A DNA stretch of 10,528 nt, taken from NCBI GenBank assembly GCA_934339005.1, contig CAKRHR010000070.1, positions 1 through 10,528 of the forward strand, given 5' to 3'. This document shows, in pieces, positions 1-5,838 of the stretch. Origin of the DNA: an uncultured Catenibacillus sp. Its GTDB lineage: Bacteria > Bacillota > Clostridia > Lachnospirales > Lachnospiraceae. The position numbers and the translations under genes are program-made. How positions within the stretch are numbered: position 1 is the first letter of the stretch; each line of letters opens with the position of its first letter. The notes beneath the pieces were generated by a model. That model saw only the letters and a list, made by a program, of their open reading frames with translations. It made no database searches and was not told the DNA's origin.

Positions 1-845
1 CATTAGTTGCATCAGTAGAATGTGATGTAATCAAAGCTGCTGCTCAGGCATGGTTAGATACAAAGGATAAAGGCGAAGAGTCTAAAGCAACATCTGCTGC
101 TTTACTTGAAGCTATTGATAAATATACAGGTGATAACGCAGATGTTAAGGCTGCAATCGCAGGTATCAAAGACGCTAAAGACCATCTTGTTAAGAAATCC
201 CAGTGGATCTTCGGTGGTGACGGATGGGCTTACGATATCGGTTACGGCGGTGTTGACCATGTTCTTGCTTCAGGTGATGACATCAACGTATTCGTATTCG
301 ATACAGAAGTTTACTCTAACACAGGTGGTCAGGCTTCTAAATCTACACCAGTTGGTGCTGTAGCTAAGTTTGCTGCATCAGGTAAGAAGATTAAGAAGAA
401 AGACCTTGGTATGATGGCTATGTCTTATGGTTATGTATATGTAGCACAGGTTGCTATGGGTGCTAACCAGGCTCAGCTTGTTAAAGCTCTTAAAGAAGCT
501 GAAGCTTATCCAGGTCCATCACTTGTTATCGCATACGCTCCATGTATCAACCATGGTATCAAGGGTGGTATGAGCGGTGCTCAGACAAGAATCAAACAGG
601 CTGTTGAATGTGGTTACTGGCAGATGTACAGATACAACCCAGCACTTAAGGCAGAAGGTAAGAATCCATTCACACTTGATTCTACTAAAGAACCTAAGGG
701 CAACTTCAGAGAATTTATCATGAATGAAGTACGTTACTCTTCATTAACTAGAACATTCCCTGAAACAGCAGAAGAATTATTCCAGAAGACAGAATCTACA
801 GCTCGTGAAAGACTTGCTGGCTATATCAAATTAGCTGAACAGTAA
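1..845 (+). CDS. nifJ: Pyruvate:ferredoxin (flavodoxin) oxidoreductase, C-terminal part (5' end outside window)
   Basis: The last 280 codons of a pyruvate:ferredoxin oxidoreductase are present, read from base 3 to the TAA at 843-845. The enzyme oxidatively decarboxylates pyruvate to acetyl-CoA and CO2 and reduces ferredoxin, and is central to energy metabolism in anaerobic clostridia. The visible part is the C-terminal thiamine diphosphate-binding domain. The TPP/Mg motif starts with GDGWAYDIGYGG at bases 216-251 and closes with EVYSNTGGQ near 303-332. The YAPCINHG segment (about 534-557) carries the cysteine that in the family ligates the cluster nearest the TPP. Single-chain family members are about 1,170-1,200 residues, so roughly three quarters of the protein lies upstream. 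Codon use is strongly biased (many GCT, GGT, GTT, AAC), unlike the neighbouring genes, which fits very high expression. Nothing looks broken in the visible part. Confidence 0.95.
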   Translation, partial: LVASVECDVIKAAAQAWLDTKDKGEESKATSAALLEAIDKYTGDNADVKAAIAGIKDAKDHLVKKSQWIFGGDGWAYDIGYGGVDHVLASGDDINVFVFDTEVYSNTGGQASKSTPVGAVAKFAASGKKIKKKDLGMMAMSYGYVYVAQVAMGANQAQLVKALKEAEAYPGPSLVIAYAPCINHGIKGGMSGAQTRIKQAVECGYWQMYRYNPALKAEGKNPFTLDSTKEPKGNFREFIMNEVRYSSLTRTFPETAEELFQKTESTARERLAGYIKLAEQ

Positions 846-906
846 TTCATCAGTTGGTGATGAGCGTTATTCTGATTTGAATGATGACAATATAAATGCT
901 TAAATA

Positions 907-949
907 AAGAGGCATTGGACTTCGGTTTCCGAAGCCAGTGCCTCTTTTT
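907..949 (+). terminator. Rho-independent terminator of the pyruvate:ferredoxin oxidoreductase gene
   Basis: A long stem pairs 907-925 with 929-946 (AAGAGGCA.TGG.CTTCGG against its complement). It has one G-T wobble, one bulged A at 919 and a three-base loop, and is followed by a T-run ending at 949. It lies 60 bases after the stop codon, as expected for a strong terminator of a highly expressed gene. On the minus strand the hairpin is followed by CTTTATTTAAG, so weak bidirectional activity is possible. Confidence 0.9.
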
Positions 950-976
950 AACATAAAGTAAAGCAGGTAAAATAAA

Positions 977-1468
977 ATGAAATTTAAGTCAACGGATGAA
1001 TTTATGACATTTGATTTTAATGATTCATTGATGAAAACGATTAAAATCGCAGATGACCAGTTGATGTTTGGTGCTGAAGGCGTGATTGTCAAGGCAAATA
1101 ATTCTAATAATCAGCGTTTTGAAGATATGTTCACGGTATATCTTGAGATGACTTTCAGAGAAAGCAGTATATCCCGGTTTGATGAGCAGGGATATAAATA
1201 CTTTAATGCCAATGGTGAACTGTTAAACGAAGTACCGGACAGGGCATTGTCAGAAGCTGAACAAAAAGAAGTGATTGCAAAAGTCAATAACGGTGATGCA
1301 AAGATTTTCCTCGTTGAAAAATGCCCTGACAGAGAGGGATATGAGATTATTTTTGATGTAGAGGATGAAGGCGAGGATACATCTGTAACTTATCAGATTT
1401 TCTTTGATTTTAAATCTTCCCAGGCACAATGGGAACGTTTTTCAGGTCCGGTCAATGAACATATGTAG
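977..1468 (+). CDS. Hypothetical protein, 163 aa, acidic, soluble
   Basis: I do not recognise this protein. It is 163 residues, acidic, without signal peptide or membrane segment, so probably cytosolic. The N-terminal half (about residues 18-65) alternates short strands (TIKIADDQLMFG, GVIVKANN, MFTVYLEMTF) and looks like a beta-rich domain. A charged helix follows around residues 88-105. The C-terminal part (about 110-155) again has strand-like segments (AKIFLVEKC, YEIIFDVEDE, TYQIFFDFK). The start ATG is preceded at 964-968 by a modest GCAGGT-type ribosome binding site nine bases away. Only 27 bases separate the upstream terminator from the start codon, so no promoter fits there. Transcription probably depends on readthrough from the upstream gene or a weak promoter before the terminator. 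It is complete, and its codon use is ordinary. Confidence 0.8.
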   Translation: MKFKSTDEFMTFDFNDSLMKTIKIADDQLMFGAEGVIVKANNSNNQRFEDMFTVYLEMTFRESSISRFDEQGYKYFNANGELLNEVPDRALSEAEQKEVIAKVNNGDAKIFLVEKCPDREGYEIIFDVEDEGEDTSVTYQIFFDFKSSQAQWERFSGPVNEHM

Positions 1469-1549
1469 GATAGTGCCTGCATTTCACAGACAGAAATGTG
1501 CGGAACTAAAAAATATACTGAGAATTAAATATGAAGTTATTGTAACAGA

Positions 1550-1597
1550 TAATGCTCACAGGCGGCTGATGATATATCAGATACACTGTGAGCATTA
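1550..1597 (+). terminator. Hairpin between convergent genes, possible terminator
   Basis: A perfect 12-bp stem pairs TAATGCTCACAG (1550-1561) with CTGTGAGCATTA (1586-1597) around a 24-base loop that can form a small inner helix (CTGAT/ATCAG). The + strand side continues ATATTTGTT, which is T-rich but has no clean T-run. It lies 81 bases after the stop of the 977-1468 gene and 80 bases before the stop of the opposite-strand lipoprotein gene, so it may serve one or both. The stem is seen; terminator function is inferred. Confidence 0.5.
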
Positions 1598-1625
1598 ATA
1601 TTTGTTAGGGCAAAGCTTTATTTTA

Positions 1626-1667
1626 TAACTCCATGTAAATTTAAGAATAATGTTTTATATGGAGTTA
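1626..1667. repeat. 14-bp inverted repeat (stem-loop) between convergent genes
   Basis: TAACTCCATGTAAA (1626-1639) pairs with TTTATATGGAGTTA (1654-1667), with one G-T wobble and a 14-base loop. Neither side is followed by a T-run on the corresponding strand, so it is not a canonical intrinsic terminator. It sits ten bases beyond the stop codon of the minus-strand lipoprotein gene, where it could protect the 3' end of that message. Confidence 0.55.
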
Positions 1668-1676
1668 CGAGTAGTA

Positions 1677-2147
1677 TCAGCGTGTGCGTGATTCCGCAGT
1701 TGTGCCAGATTCAGGCATATCTGAATTATTGTCAGCATCATTACCGTTCATGCCATCATCCATTGTACCATCATTACTGTTTATGCCGTCATCCATTGTA
1801 CCATCATTGATCGTATTAGAACCATCTGTGTAATTACTGAAAATGGCACGTTCAACATTATCCTTGCCGCGGATATAGGCTGCCTGAAGTTTATCACCGG
1901 CATATCTTAACAGGGCAACTGTGCCGTCAGCGAGGCTGTACATTTCAAAACTTTCATTTTCAGCGAGGGCTGAATCACTTTTTCCGATTAAATCTTCAAC
2001 ATCGGAACGATTCATGTCTGCAGAAAGCCCGTTAAAATGTTCACTTGTCAGGTCATTTCGTGTCTGTTTGGATGTTGGTGTGCTGCTGCAGGCACATAAT
2101 AACAGAGAAAGAGTTGCAATTAAAATAAATAATTTCGTATGTTTCAT
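1677..2147 (-). CDS. Small lipoprotein with a repeat-bearing acidic C-terminal tail
   Basis: A 156-residue predicted lipoprotein. The N-terminus has Lys residues, a hydrophobic stretch (about 6-17) and a lipobox LCAC with the lipidated Cys at position 20, followed by a Ser/Thr-rich linker, so it should be anchored to the outer face of the membrane. Residues 38-103 form a small domain (SADMNRSDVEDLIGKSDS, then MYSLADGTVALLRY) that resembles the BamE/SmpA-like fold in which a helix precedes an LLGxPD-type turn; this is a resemblance only. The tail from about residue 104 is rich in Asn, Asp and Gly and contains two copies of an 11-residue unit, NDGTMDDGINS and NDGTMDDGMNG (114-135). The start is supported by a strong GGAGGT ribosome binding site on the minus strand (complement of 2153-2158). 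It is divergent from the MraY-like gene and monocistronic. Function unknown. Confidence 0.85.
   Translation of the reverse strand: MKHTKLFILIATLSLLLCACSSTPTSKQTRNDLTSEHFNGLSADMNRSDVEDLIGKSDSALAENESFEMYSLADGTVALLRYAGDKLQAAYIRGKDNVERAIFSNYTDGSNTINDGTMDDGINSNDGTMDDGMNGNDADNNSDMPESGTTAESRTR
1738..1803. repeat. Two tandem 33-bp units inside the lipoprotein gene
   Basis: Bases 1738-1770 and 1771-1803 are direct tandem copies of a 33-bp unit, identical at 30 of 33 positions. The differences are at unit positions 8, 12 and 18, all transitions. The repeat keeps the reading frame and encodes two copies of NDGTMDDGxNx in the secreted tail. A degenerate start of a third unit may follow at 1804 (TCATTGATCGT). 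Confidence 0.9.
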
Positions 2148-2228
2148 AATTGACCTCCAAAATCGATTTGATGAGTTTATTTTTGACGCAATTTAAAATT
2201 TTATACATGATTTTCATACGCATAGGAC

Positions 2229-2257
2229 TTGTGATTTAGGACAAATCGGATTATAAT
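2229..2257 (+). promoter_or_regulatory. Sigma-A-type promoter for the MraY-like gene
   Basis: TTGTGA (2229-2234) and a consensus TATAAT (2252-2257) are separated by exactly 17 bases. Transcription would begin near 2264, leaving an untranslated leader of about 155 bases before the ATG at 2422. It lies in the divergent spacer between the lipoprotein gene and this gene and points toward the latter. Confidence 0.7.
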
Positions 2258-2400
2258 ATAAATACTGTTGAAAAAATTTAAAATAAGATATGGCATAAAA
2301 TTTGTATAGAGTATGATGAATGACGATATACATTTCTACAAGTCTGTTGAGGCTGAAAGTTTATGTCATTATGGATAAATTAAATCAACAGAAATATCAA

Positions 2401-2419
2401 GGGAGGAAACATGAATTAA
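2401..2419 (+). promoter_or_regulatory. Strong ribosome binding site followed by a two-codon reading frame
   Basis: GGGAGG (2401-2406) is followed four bases later by ATG AAT TAA (2411-2419), a start codon that stops after two codons and is out of frame with the MraY-like gene. The in-frame ATG of that gene is at 2422, fifteen bases from the ribosome binding site, which is longer than usual. Either the site serves 2422 at a poor distance, or the short frame influences translation, or one base has been lost here. Confidence 0.6.
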
Positions 2420-2421
2420 AT

Positions 2422-3372
2422 ATGTTAGCAAGTTTTTTATCACAATATTTGAGTAATTATCAATTAGTGATTGCCGGTGTGCTTGTGGCATGGGTATTGA
2501 CTTTGATTATGTTAAAGTGCAATTTCAAATTTTTACCACATGACCAGGGCCGTGAATTTGCAATCAACGGTGACTTATCCAAGGGTAAGGTCAGAGGTGT
2601 TGGCCTGATTATGGTAATATGCTTCCTGATTGCCACACTTTTATTTGTGCCTGTGACAAAGGAATACATTATTTATGCGATTTTGTTAGTGGCAATGATG
2701 CTCAGCGGTTATCTGGATGATGCATCTGATACACCATGGAGTGAATGGAAAAAGGGCTTGATTGACCTTGTTGTATCTGTGATTACAGTTTTGACATTTA
2801 TGAATCACAACTCACTGGAGGTTCATTTCTTCGGTCTTGATTTTCAGATGCCATTTGTTGTATATCTGATCCTTGGTATTGTATTGATTTGGGTAAGTAT
2901 TAATGTTACAAACTGTTCAGATGGCGTTGATGGTCTGTGTGCTACACTTTGTATGGTCACAATTGCTTCATTTGCATGTATTTTCTTTGACCAGCTTGGT
3001 GACTATGCAAATTATGGTTTCATTTTCATCGGTGTGCTGTTAGCTTACCTTTACTTCAATTCATCACCAAGTAGCGTGTTGATGGGCGATGCAGGCTCCA
3101 GAGCGTTAGGCTTTTTCATTGCAATTCTCGCAATGAAAACAGGACATCCTTTCAGCTTTATCGCACTTGCATTAGTGATGATTATTGATGGTGGTCTTGG
3201 ACTTGTGAAAGTATCATTACTCAGATATTTAAAGATTAGAATTTTAAAGAATACACGTACACCAATTCATGATAATCAGCGCAAGAATAAAGGCTGGTCT
3301 GATACACAGACAGTATTCAGATTTGCAATGCTTCAGGTGATTATTTCAATTCTGTTTTTTGTATTCTGTTAG
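2422..3372 (+). CDS. MraY-like polyprenyl-phosphate glycosyl-1-phosphate transferase (glycosyltransferase family 4)
   Basis: A 316-residue polytopic membrane protein of the MraY/WecA superfamily, which transfers a sugar-1-phosphate (phospho-MurNAc-pentapeptide in MraY) from a UDP-sugar to undecaprenyl phosphate on the cytoplasmic face. About ten hydrophobic segments are visible. Family landmarks occur in order: the Asp pair GYLDDASD (residues 97-103), NVTNCSDGVDGL (161-172, matching the NLTDGLDGL motif), MGDAGSRALG (221-230, matching MGDTGSLALG), and TPIHDNQ followed by KGWSD (280-294). The last corresponds to PxHHHxE..GWSE, but the His triad is replaced by HDN. The N-terminal TPTMGG loop is also changed (KVRGVGL, 56-62). 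Whether this is the cell's main MraY or a paralog cannot be told here; no cell-wall genes adjoin it. I chose the ATG at 2422. An in-frame ATG at 2371 would add 17 residues but has no good ribosome binding site, and the extension is polar. Confidence 0.82.
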   Translation: MLASFLSQYLSNYQLVIAGVLVAWVLTLIMLKCNFKFLPHDQGREFAINGDLSKGKVRGVGLIMVICFLIATLLFVPVTKEYIIYAILLVAMMLSGYLDDASDTPWSEWKKGLIDLVVSVITVLTFMNHNSLEVHFFGLDFQMPFVVYLILGIVLIWVSINVTNCSDGVDGLCATLCMVTIASFACIFFDQLGDYANYGFIFIGVLLAYLYFNSSPSSVLMGDAGSRALGFFIAILAMKTGHPFSFIALALVMIIDGGLGLVKVSLLRYLKIRILKNTRTPIHDNQRKNKGWSDTQTVFRFAMLQVIISILFFVFC

Positions 3373-3407
3373 AGACCAGGATAAATATTAGATTTTGAAT
3401 ATCAACG

Positions 3408-3448
3408 ATATCCCATATAAGTGAAAATAACTTATGTGGGATATTTTT
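3408..3448 (+). terminator. Rho-independent terminator of the MraY-like gene
   Basis: ATATCCCATATAAGT (3408-3422) pairs with ACTTATGTGGGATAT (3430-3444), a 15-bp stem with a single wobble and a seven-base loop. The T-run is 3444-3448. It begins 36 bases after the stop codon. Confidence 0.9.
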
Positions 3449-3460
3449 ATTGTATGGCAA

Positions 3461-3504
3461 AACAAAAACCCGATATTGAAAGATTAAAAAACTCAATATC
3501 GGGT
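3461..3504 (-). terminator. Rho-independent terminator of the DUF1846 gene (minus strand)
   Basis: A perfect 12-bp stem joins ACCCGATATTGA (3468-3479) and TCAATATCGGGT (3493-3504) around a 13-base loop. On the minus strand it is followed by TTTTTGTTTTG (complement of 3458-3468), a good termination tail for the gene ending at 3618. On the plus strand it is followed by AAATCTTTTT, so it may also back up the terminator at 3408-3448. Confidence 0.8.
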
Positions 3505-3590
3505 AAATCTTTTTACAGAAAACAATATAAACGACAGCAAAAACTAAAGTTATATACTGTTTTATGTATATATAAACAGATTTTTAAAAA

Positions 3591-3606
3591 TTAATCTTTT
3601 GATTAA
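3591..3606 (-). terminator. Weak AT-rich hairpin just after the DUF1846 gene
   Basis: TTAATC (3591-3596) and GATTAA (3601-3606) form a six-bp stem with a four-base loop. On the minus strand TTTTT follows at once. The stem contains only two G-C pairs, so it is at best a weak first terminator ahead of the stronger one at 3461-3504. Confidence 0.3.
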
Positions 3607-3617
3607 TATCAAAAGCA

Positions 3618-5129
3618 TTATGCAAATGAAATATTTTCAGATGGGTACTGTGCATCACAAGTCATGTCTACACCAAGCTTTCTGAAAGTCTGTTCGTCAG
3701 AGTGTGGAAGCATAACTGTGGAATGACCTTGAACACCTTTAAGCAGGTCAATCTTATCAAGGGCAAGTTGTGCCATAGGGTTTGTCACGGCGCTGATGCT
3801 TAATGCGATTAAGATTTCTTCAATATTGAGTGCACAGTTTTTGCTGTGCAGTGTATTGGATTTAAGACTTGTAATTGTTTCAAGTACATTTGGAGAAATC
3901 AGAGGCATCTCATCAGGAATGTTTGCCAGATATTTCATTGTATTTAAGAGGGCAGAAGCACCACATACCATAATATCTGATGTACGTCCTGTAATAATCT
4001 TGCCGTCTTCAAGTGCAAGTGCTGTGACAGCAACAGTCTGGTCATTATCGCCATCCTGTCTTGCATTGACTTTTTCTGCGTATTCTCTGGCTGCAAGTAC
4101 AGGAACACGGTCCTCAGCCTTTAAGCCAACTTCATCCAGAATCAACTTCATACGTGTCAGTGTTTCTTCATCCACCTGACCTTTTTTGTATTCACATTCA
4201 GTCTTAAAGTATCTGCGGATAATCTCCTGGAGAGAAGCTTCTTTGACAACATCGTCATCAACGATACCAAAACCGATACGGTTGACACCCATATCTGTAG
4301 GAGATTTGTAAACAGATTCCTTACCTGTGATACGTTCGATGATTCTGCGGATAACAGGGAACATCTCAAGGTCACGGTTATAGTTGACTGCAGCGATACC
4401 ATATTCGTCAAAATGGAAGTAATCCATCATATTCACGTCTTTCAGATCCACAGTTGCAGCTTCATAAGCAATATTTAAAGGATGTTTTAATGGCACGTTC
4501 CAGACAGGGAAAGTTTCAAACTTGGAATAGCCGGCAACTTTACCCTGACGGAATTCATGATAAAGCTGGTTCAGACAAGTTGCAAGCTTGCCGCTGCCAG
4601 GACCAGGTGCTGTAACAACAACGATTGGGCTTGTTGTTTCGATATATGGGTTGCTGCCGTAGCCTTCATCACTGACGATGGCATCAACATTTGTCGGATA
4701 GCCTTTAATGGCTTTGTGTGTATAAACTTTGATGTTCTGACGTTCAAGTTTTTTGATAAATACTGTCGTTGCTGGTTGATTATCATAACGTGTGATAACA
4801 ACACTGTTGACCTTCAGGCCGTAACCGCGCAAATCATCAATCAGACGTAATACATCCATATCATAAGTGATACCGAAATCACCACGAATCTTATTGCGCT
4901 CGATATCACCGGCATAAACACAGATGATAATCTCAGCCTTGTCCTTCAATGTCTGAAGAAGTTTGATCTTTGCATTTTCATCAAAACCAGGAAGCACACG
5001 TTTGGCATGCAGGTCGGAAATCAGCTTGCCGCCAAATTCAAGATAGAGTTTGTCATAATTATTGACACGCTCAAGAATATATTTGGACTGTTCAGTGATG
5101 TACTTTTCATGATCAAAACCAATTTTCAT
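3618..5129 (-). CDS. UPF0371 / DUF1846 family protein
   Basis: A 503-residue protein that matches the DUF1846 (UPF0371) family over its whole length; about 500 residues is the usual size. Family-like segments are the N-terminal MKIGFDHEKYITEQSKYILE, the region FGGKLISDLHAKRVLPGFD (32-50), VVTAPGPGSGK (171-181, a glycine-rich loop resembling a nucleotide-binding loop), and ATVDLKDVNMMDYFHFDEYG. The C-terminal half has the long Thr/Ala-rich region that includes GRTSDIMVCGASALLNTMKYLA. No signal peptide or membrane segment, so cytosolic. The family is conserved in Firmicutes and actinobacteria; I know of no established enzymatic role, and the P-loop resemblance is only an observation. The start is supported by GAGG (complement of 5137-5140) eight bases upstream. 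The gene is monocistronic, with its own extended -10 promoter, structured leader and terminator. Confidence 0.93.
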   Translation of the reverse strand: MKIGFDHEKYITEQSKYILERVNNYDKLYLEFGGKLISDLHAKRVLPGFDENAKIKLLQTLKDKAEIIICVYAGDIERNKIRGDFGITYDMDVLRLIDDLRGYGLKVNSVVITRYDNQPATTVFIKKLERQNIKVYTHKAIKGYPTNVDAIVSDEGYGSNPYIETTSPIVVVTAPGPGSGKLATCLNQLYHEFRQGKVAGYSKFETFPVWNVPLKHPLNIAYEAATVDLKDVNMMDYFHFDEYGIAAVNYNRDLEMFPVIRRIIERITGKESVYKSPTDMGVNRIGFGIVDDDVVKEASLQEIIRRYFKTECEYKKGQVDEETLTRMKLILDEVGLKAEDRVPVLAAREYAEKVNARQDGDNDQTVAVTALALEDGKIITGRTSDIMVCGASALLNTMKYLANIPDEMPLISPNVLETITSLKSNTLHSKNCALNIEEILIALSISAVTNPMAQLALDKIDLLKGVQGHSTVMLPHSDEQTFRKLGVDMTCDAQYPSENISFA

Positions 5130-5150
5130 AACGTAACCTCATCTTTCCGT

Positions 5151-5243
5151 AAAAAAATATAAATAACTGCAATGCGTCAGAAGGCTATTTCAAAAGACGG
5201 GTAATAGAAGTCTTTTGAAAGTATATGCCGATGATGCATTGCA
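5151..5243 (-). promoter_or_regulatory. Nested hairpin in the DUF1846 gene leader, possible cis-regulatory RNA
   Basis: On the minus strand the leader folds into two nested helices. The outer stem pairs TGCAATGCATCA (complement of 5232-5243) with TGACGCATTGCA (complement of 5168-5179), with one wobble. The inner stem is a perfect 11-bp helix, TTTCAAAAGAC with GTCTTTTGAAA (5210-5220 and 5188-5198). Internal loops of about ten bases separate them. The 3' side is followed by TTATTTATATTTTTTT (complement of 5151-5167), ending about 20 bases before the start codon. The arrangement could be an attenuator, a regulatory RNA, or a stabilising 5' hairpin. I do not match it to a known riboswitch class. 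Confidence 0.55.
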
Positions 5244-5262
5244 AAAAATTAACCACCAAGCA

Positions 5263-5271
5263 AGTATACCA
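5263..5271 (-). promoter_or_regulatory. Extended -10 promoter for the DUF1846 gene
   Basis: The minus strand reads TGGTATACT (complement of 5263-5271), an extended -10 element (TGnTATACT). No good -35 hexamer is evident. Transcription would start near 5256, just before the nested hairpin, giving a leader of about 127 bases. Confidence 0.6.
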
Positions 5272-5329
5272 TAAAAAGTGCATGTATAAAAGTAATTAAT
5301 TTTAAATATTTAAAAAAATATCTGTCATA

Positions 5330-5358
5330 TTGGCTTGTCTTTTTTTAAAACTTATGCT
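5330..5358 (+). promoter_or_regulatory. Sigma-A-type promoter for secG
   Basis: TTGGCT (5330-5335) and TATGCT (5353-5358) are spaced by 17 bases. The start point would be near 5365, about 16 bases before the secG ribosome binding site. It is divergent from the DUF1846 promoter. Confidence 0.65.
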
Positions 5359-5393
5359 AAAATTATCAGTGTTGATTTTAGGAGGTGTATTCC

Positions 5394-5639
5394 GTGGAAA
5401 TTTTAAGAATTGTTGTGACAGTTTTATTTGCTATAGATGCTTTAGTACTTGCAGTAATCGTTTTGATGCAGGAGGGTAAGTCTGCTGGGCTGACAGGAAC
5501 AATCAGTGGTATGGCAGATACTTACTGGGGCAAGAATAAAGGCCGCTCTATGGAGGGCAAACTTGAGAAGATCACAAAAATCCTTGCAGTGGTTTTCTTC
5601 GTTCTGGCTTTAGCATTGAATATGAGCTGGGGACGTTAA
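5394..5639 (+). CDS. secG: Preprotein translocase subunit SecG
   Basis: An 81-residue SecG, the small non-essential subunit of the SecYEG channel that exports proteins across the cytoplasmic membrane. It has the family layout: a first membrane helix (about residues 4-24), the conserved cytoplasmic loop with VLMQEGKSAGLTGTISG (about 23-39), and a second membrane helix near the C-terminus (about 60-76). The GTG at 5394 is chosen as start because GGAGG (5381-5385) lies eight bases before it. A GTG at 5385 is in frame but overlaps that site. secG heads the conserved Firmicute order secG-rnr-smpB, with its own promoter and a terminator directly after it. Confidence 0.95.
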   Translation: MEILRIVVTVLFAIDALVLAVIVLMQEGKSAGLTGTISGMADTYWGKNKGRSMEGKLEKITKILAVVFFVLALALNMSWGR

Positions 5640-5656
5640 TTAGAAGTATACGATAG

Positions 5657-5699
5657 ATAACACTCTTGAAGCATAGATGGCAAAGAGTGTTATTTTTTT
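5657..5699 (+). terminator. Rho-independent terminator between secG and rnr
   Basis: ATAACACTCTT (5657-5667) pairs perfectly with AAGAGTGTTAT (5683-5693) around a 15-base loop, and is followed by a seven-base T-run to 5699. It should separate most secG transcription from rnr, unless it is partly read through. Confidence 0.85.
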
Positions 5700-5703
5700 A
5701 CCT

Positions 5704-5740
5704 AAATAACAGGAAGTTTAATTAAAATTTACTGTTATTT
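5704..5740. repeat. 9-bp inverted repeat upstream of rnr
   Basis: AAATAACAG (5704-5712) and CTGTTATTT (5732-5740) are perfect inverted copies with a 19-base loop. No T-run follows on either strand. It lies 99 bases before the rnr start codon, in the stretch where an rnr promoter would be expected. It could be an operator or a leader hairpin; its role is unknown. Confidence 0.45.
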
Positions 5741-5838
5741 CAAATTACCCAAGAGGTTTGCTATTGAGAAAAAGTAGTAAGATATATGGGATTCCAATAA
5801 TGTACCGAAAAGTATGACAAAAAGGAGTACAGACAGCG

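Noticed and set aside
106..363. Open frame overlapping the pyruvate:ferredoxin oxidoreductase end
   Set aside because: The other frame encodes the conserved TPP-binding domain through this stretch; this one is low-complexity Thr/Leu/Gln.
847..863. TCATCA/TGATGA hairpin just after the oxidoreductase stop codon
   Set aside because: Six AT-rich base pairs without a T-run, and a far stronger terminator follows at 907-949.
2316..2378. Possible 20-residue leader peptide before the MraY-like gene
   Set aside because: It has no ribosome binding site, no notable residue run such as would suggest attenuation, and no stem structure next to it.
3796..4179. 127-codon plus-strand frame inside the DUF1846 gene
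   Set aside because: It is the antisense shadow of a well-supported gene, and its Ser-rich translation shows no domain.
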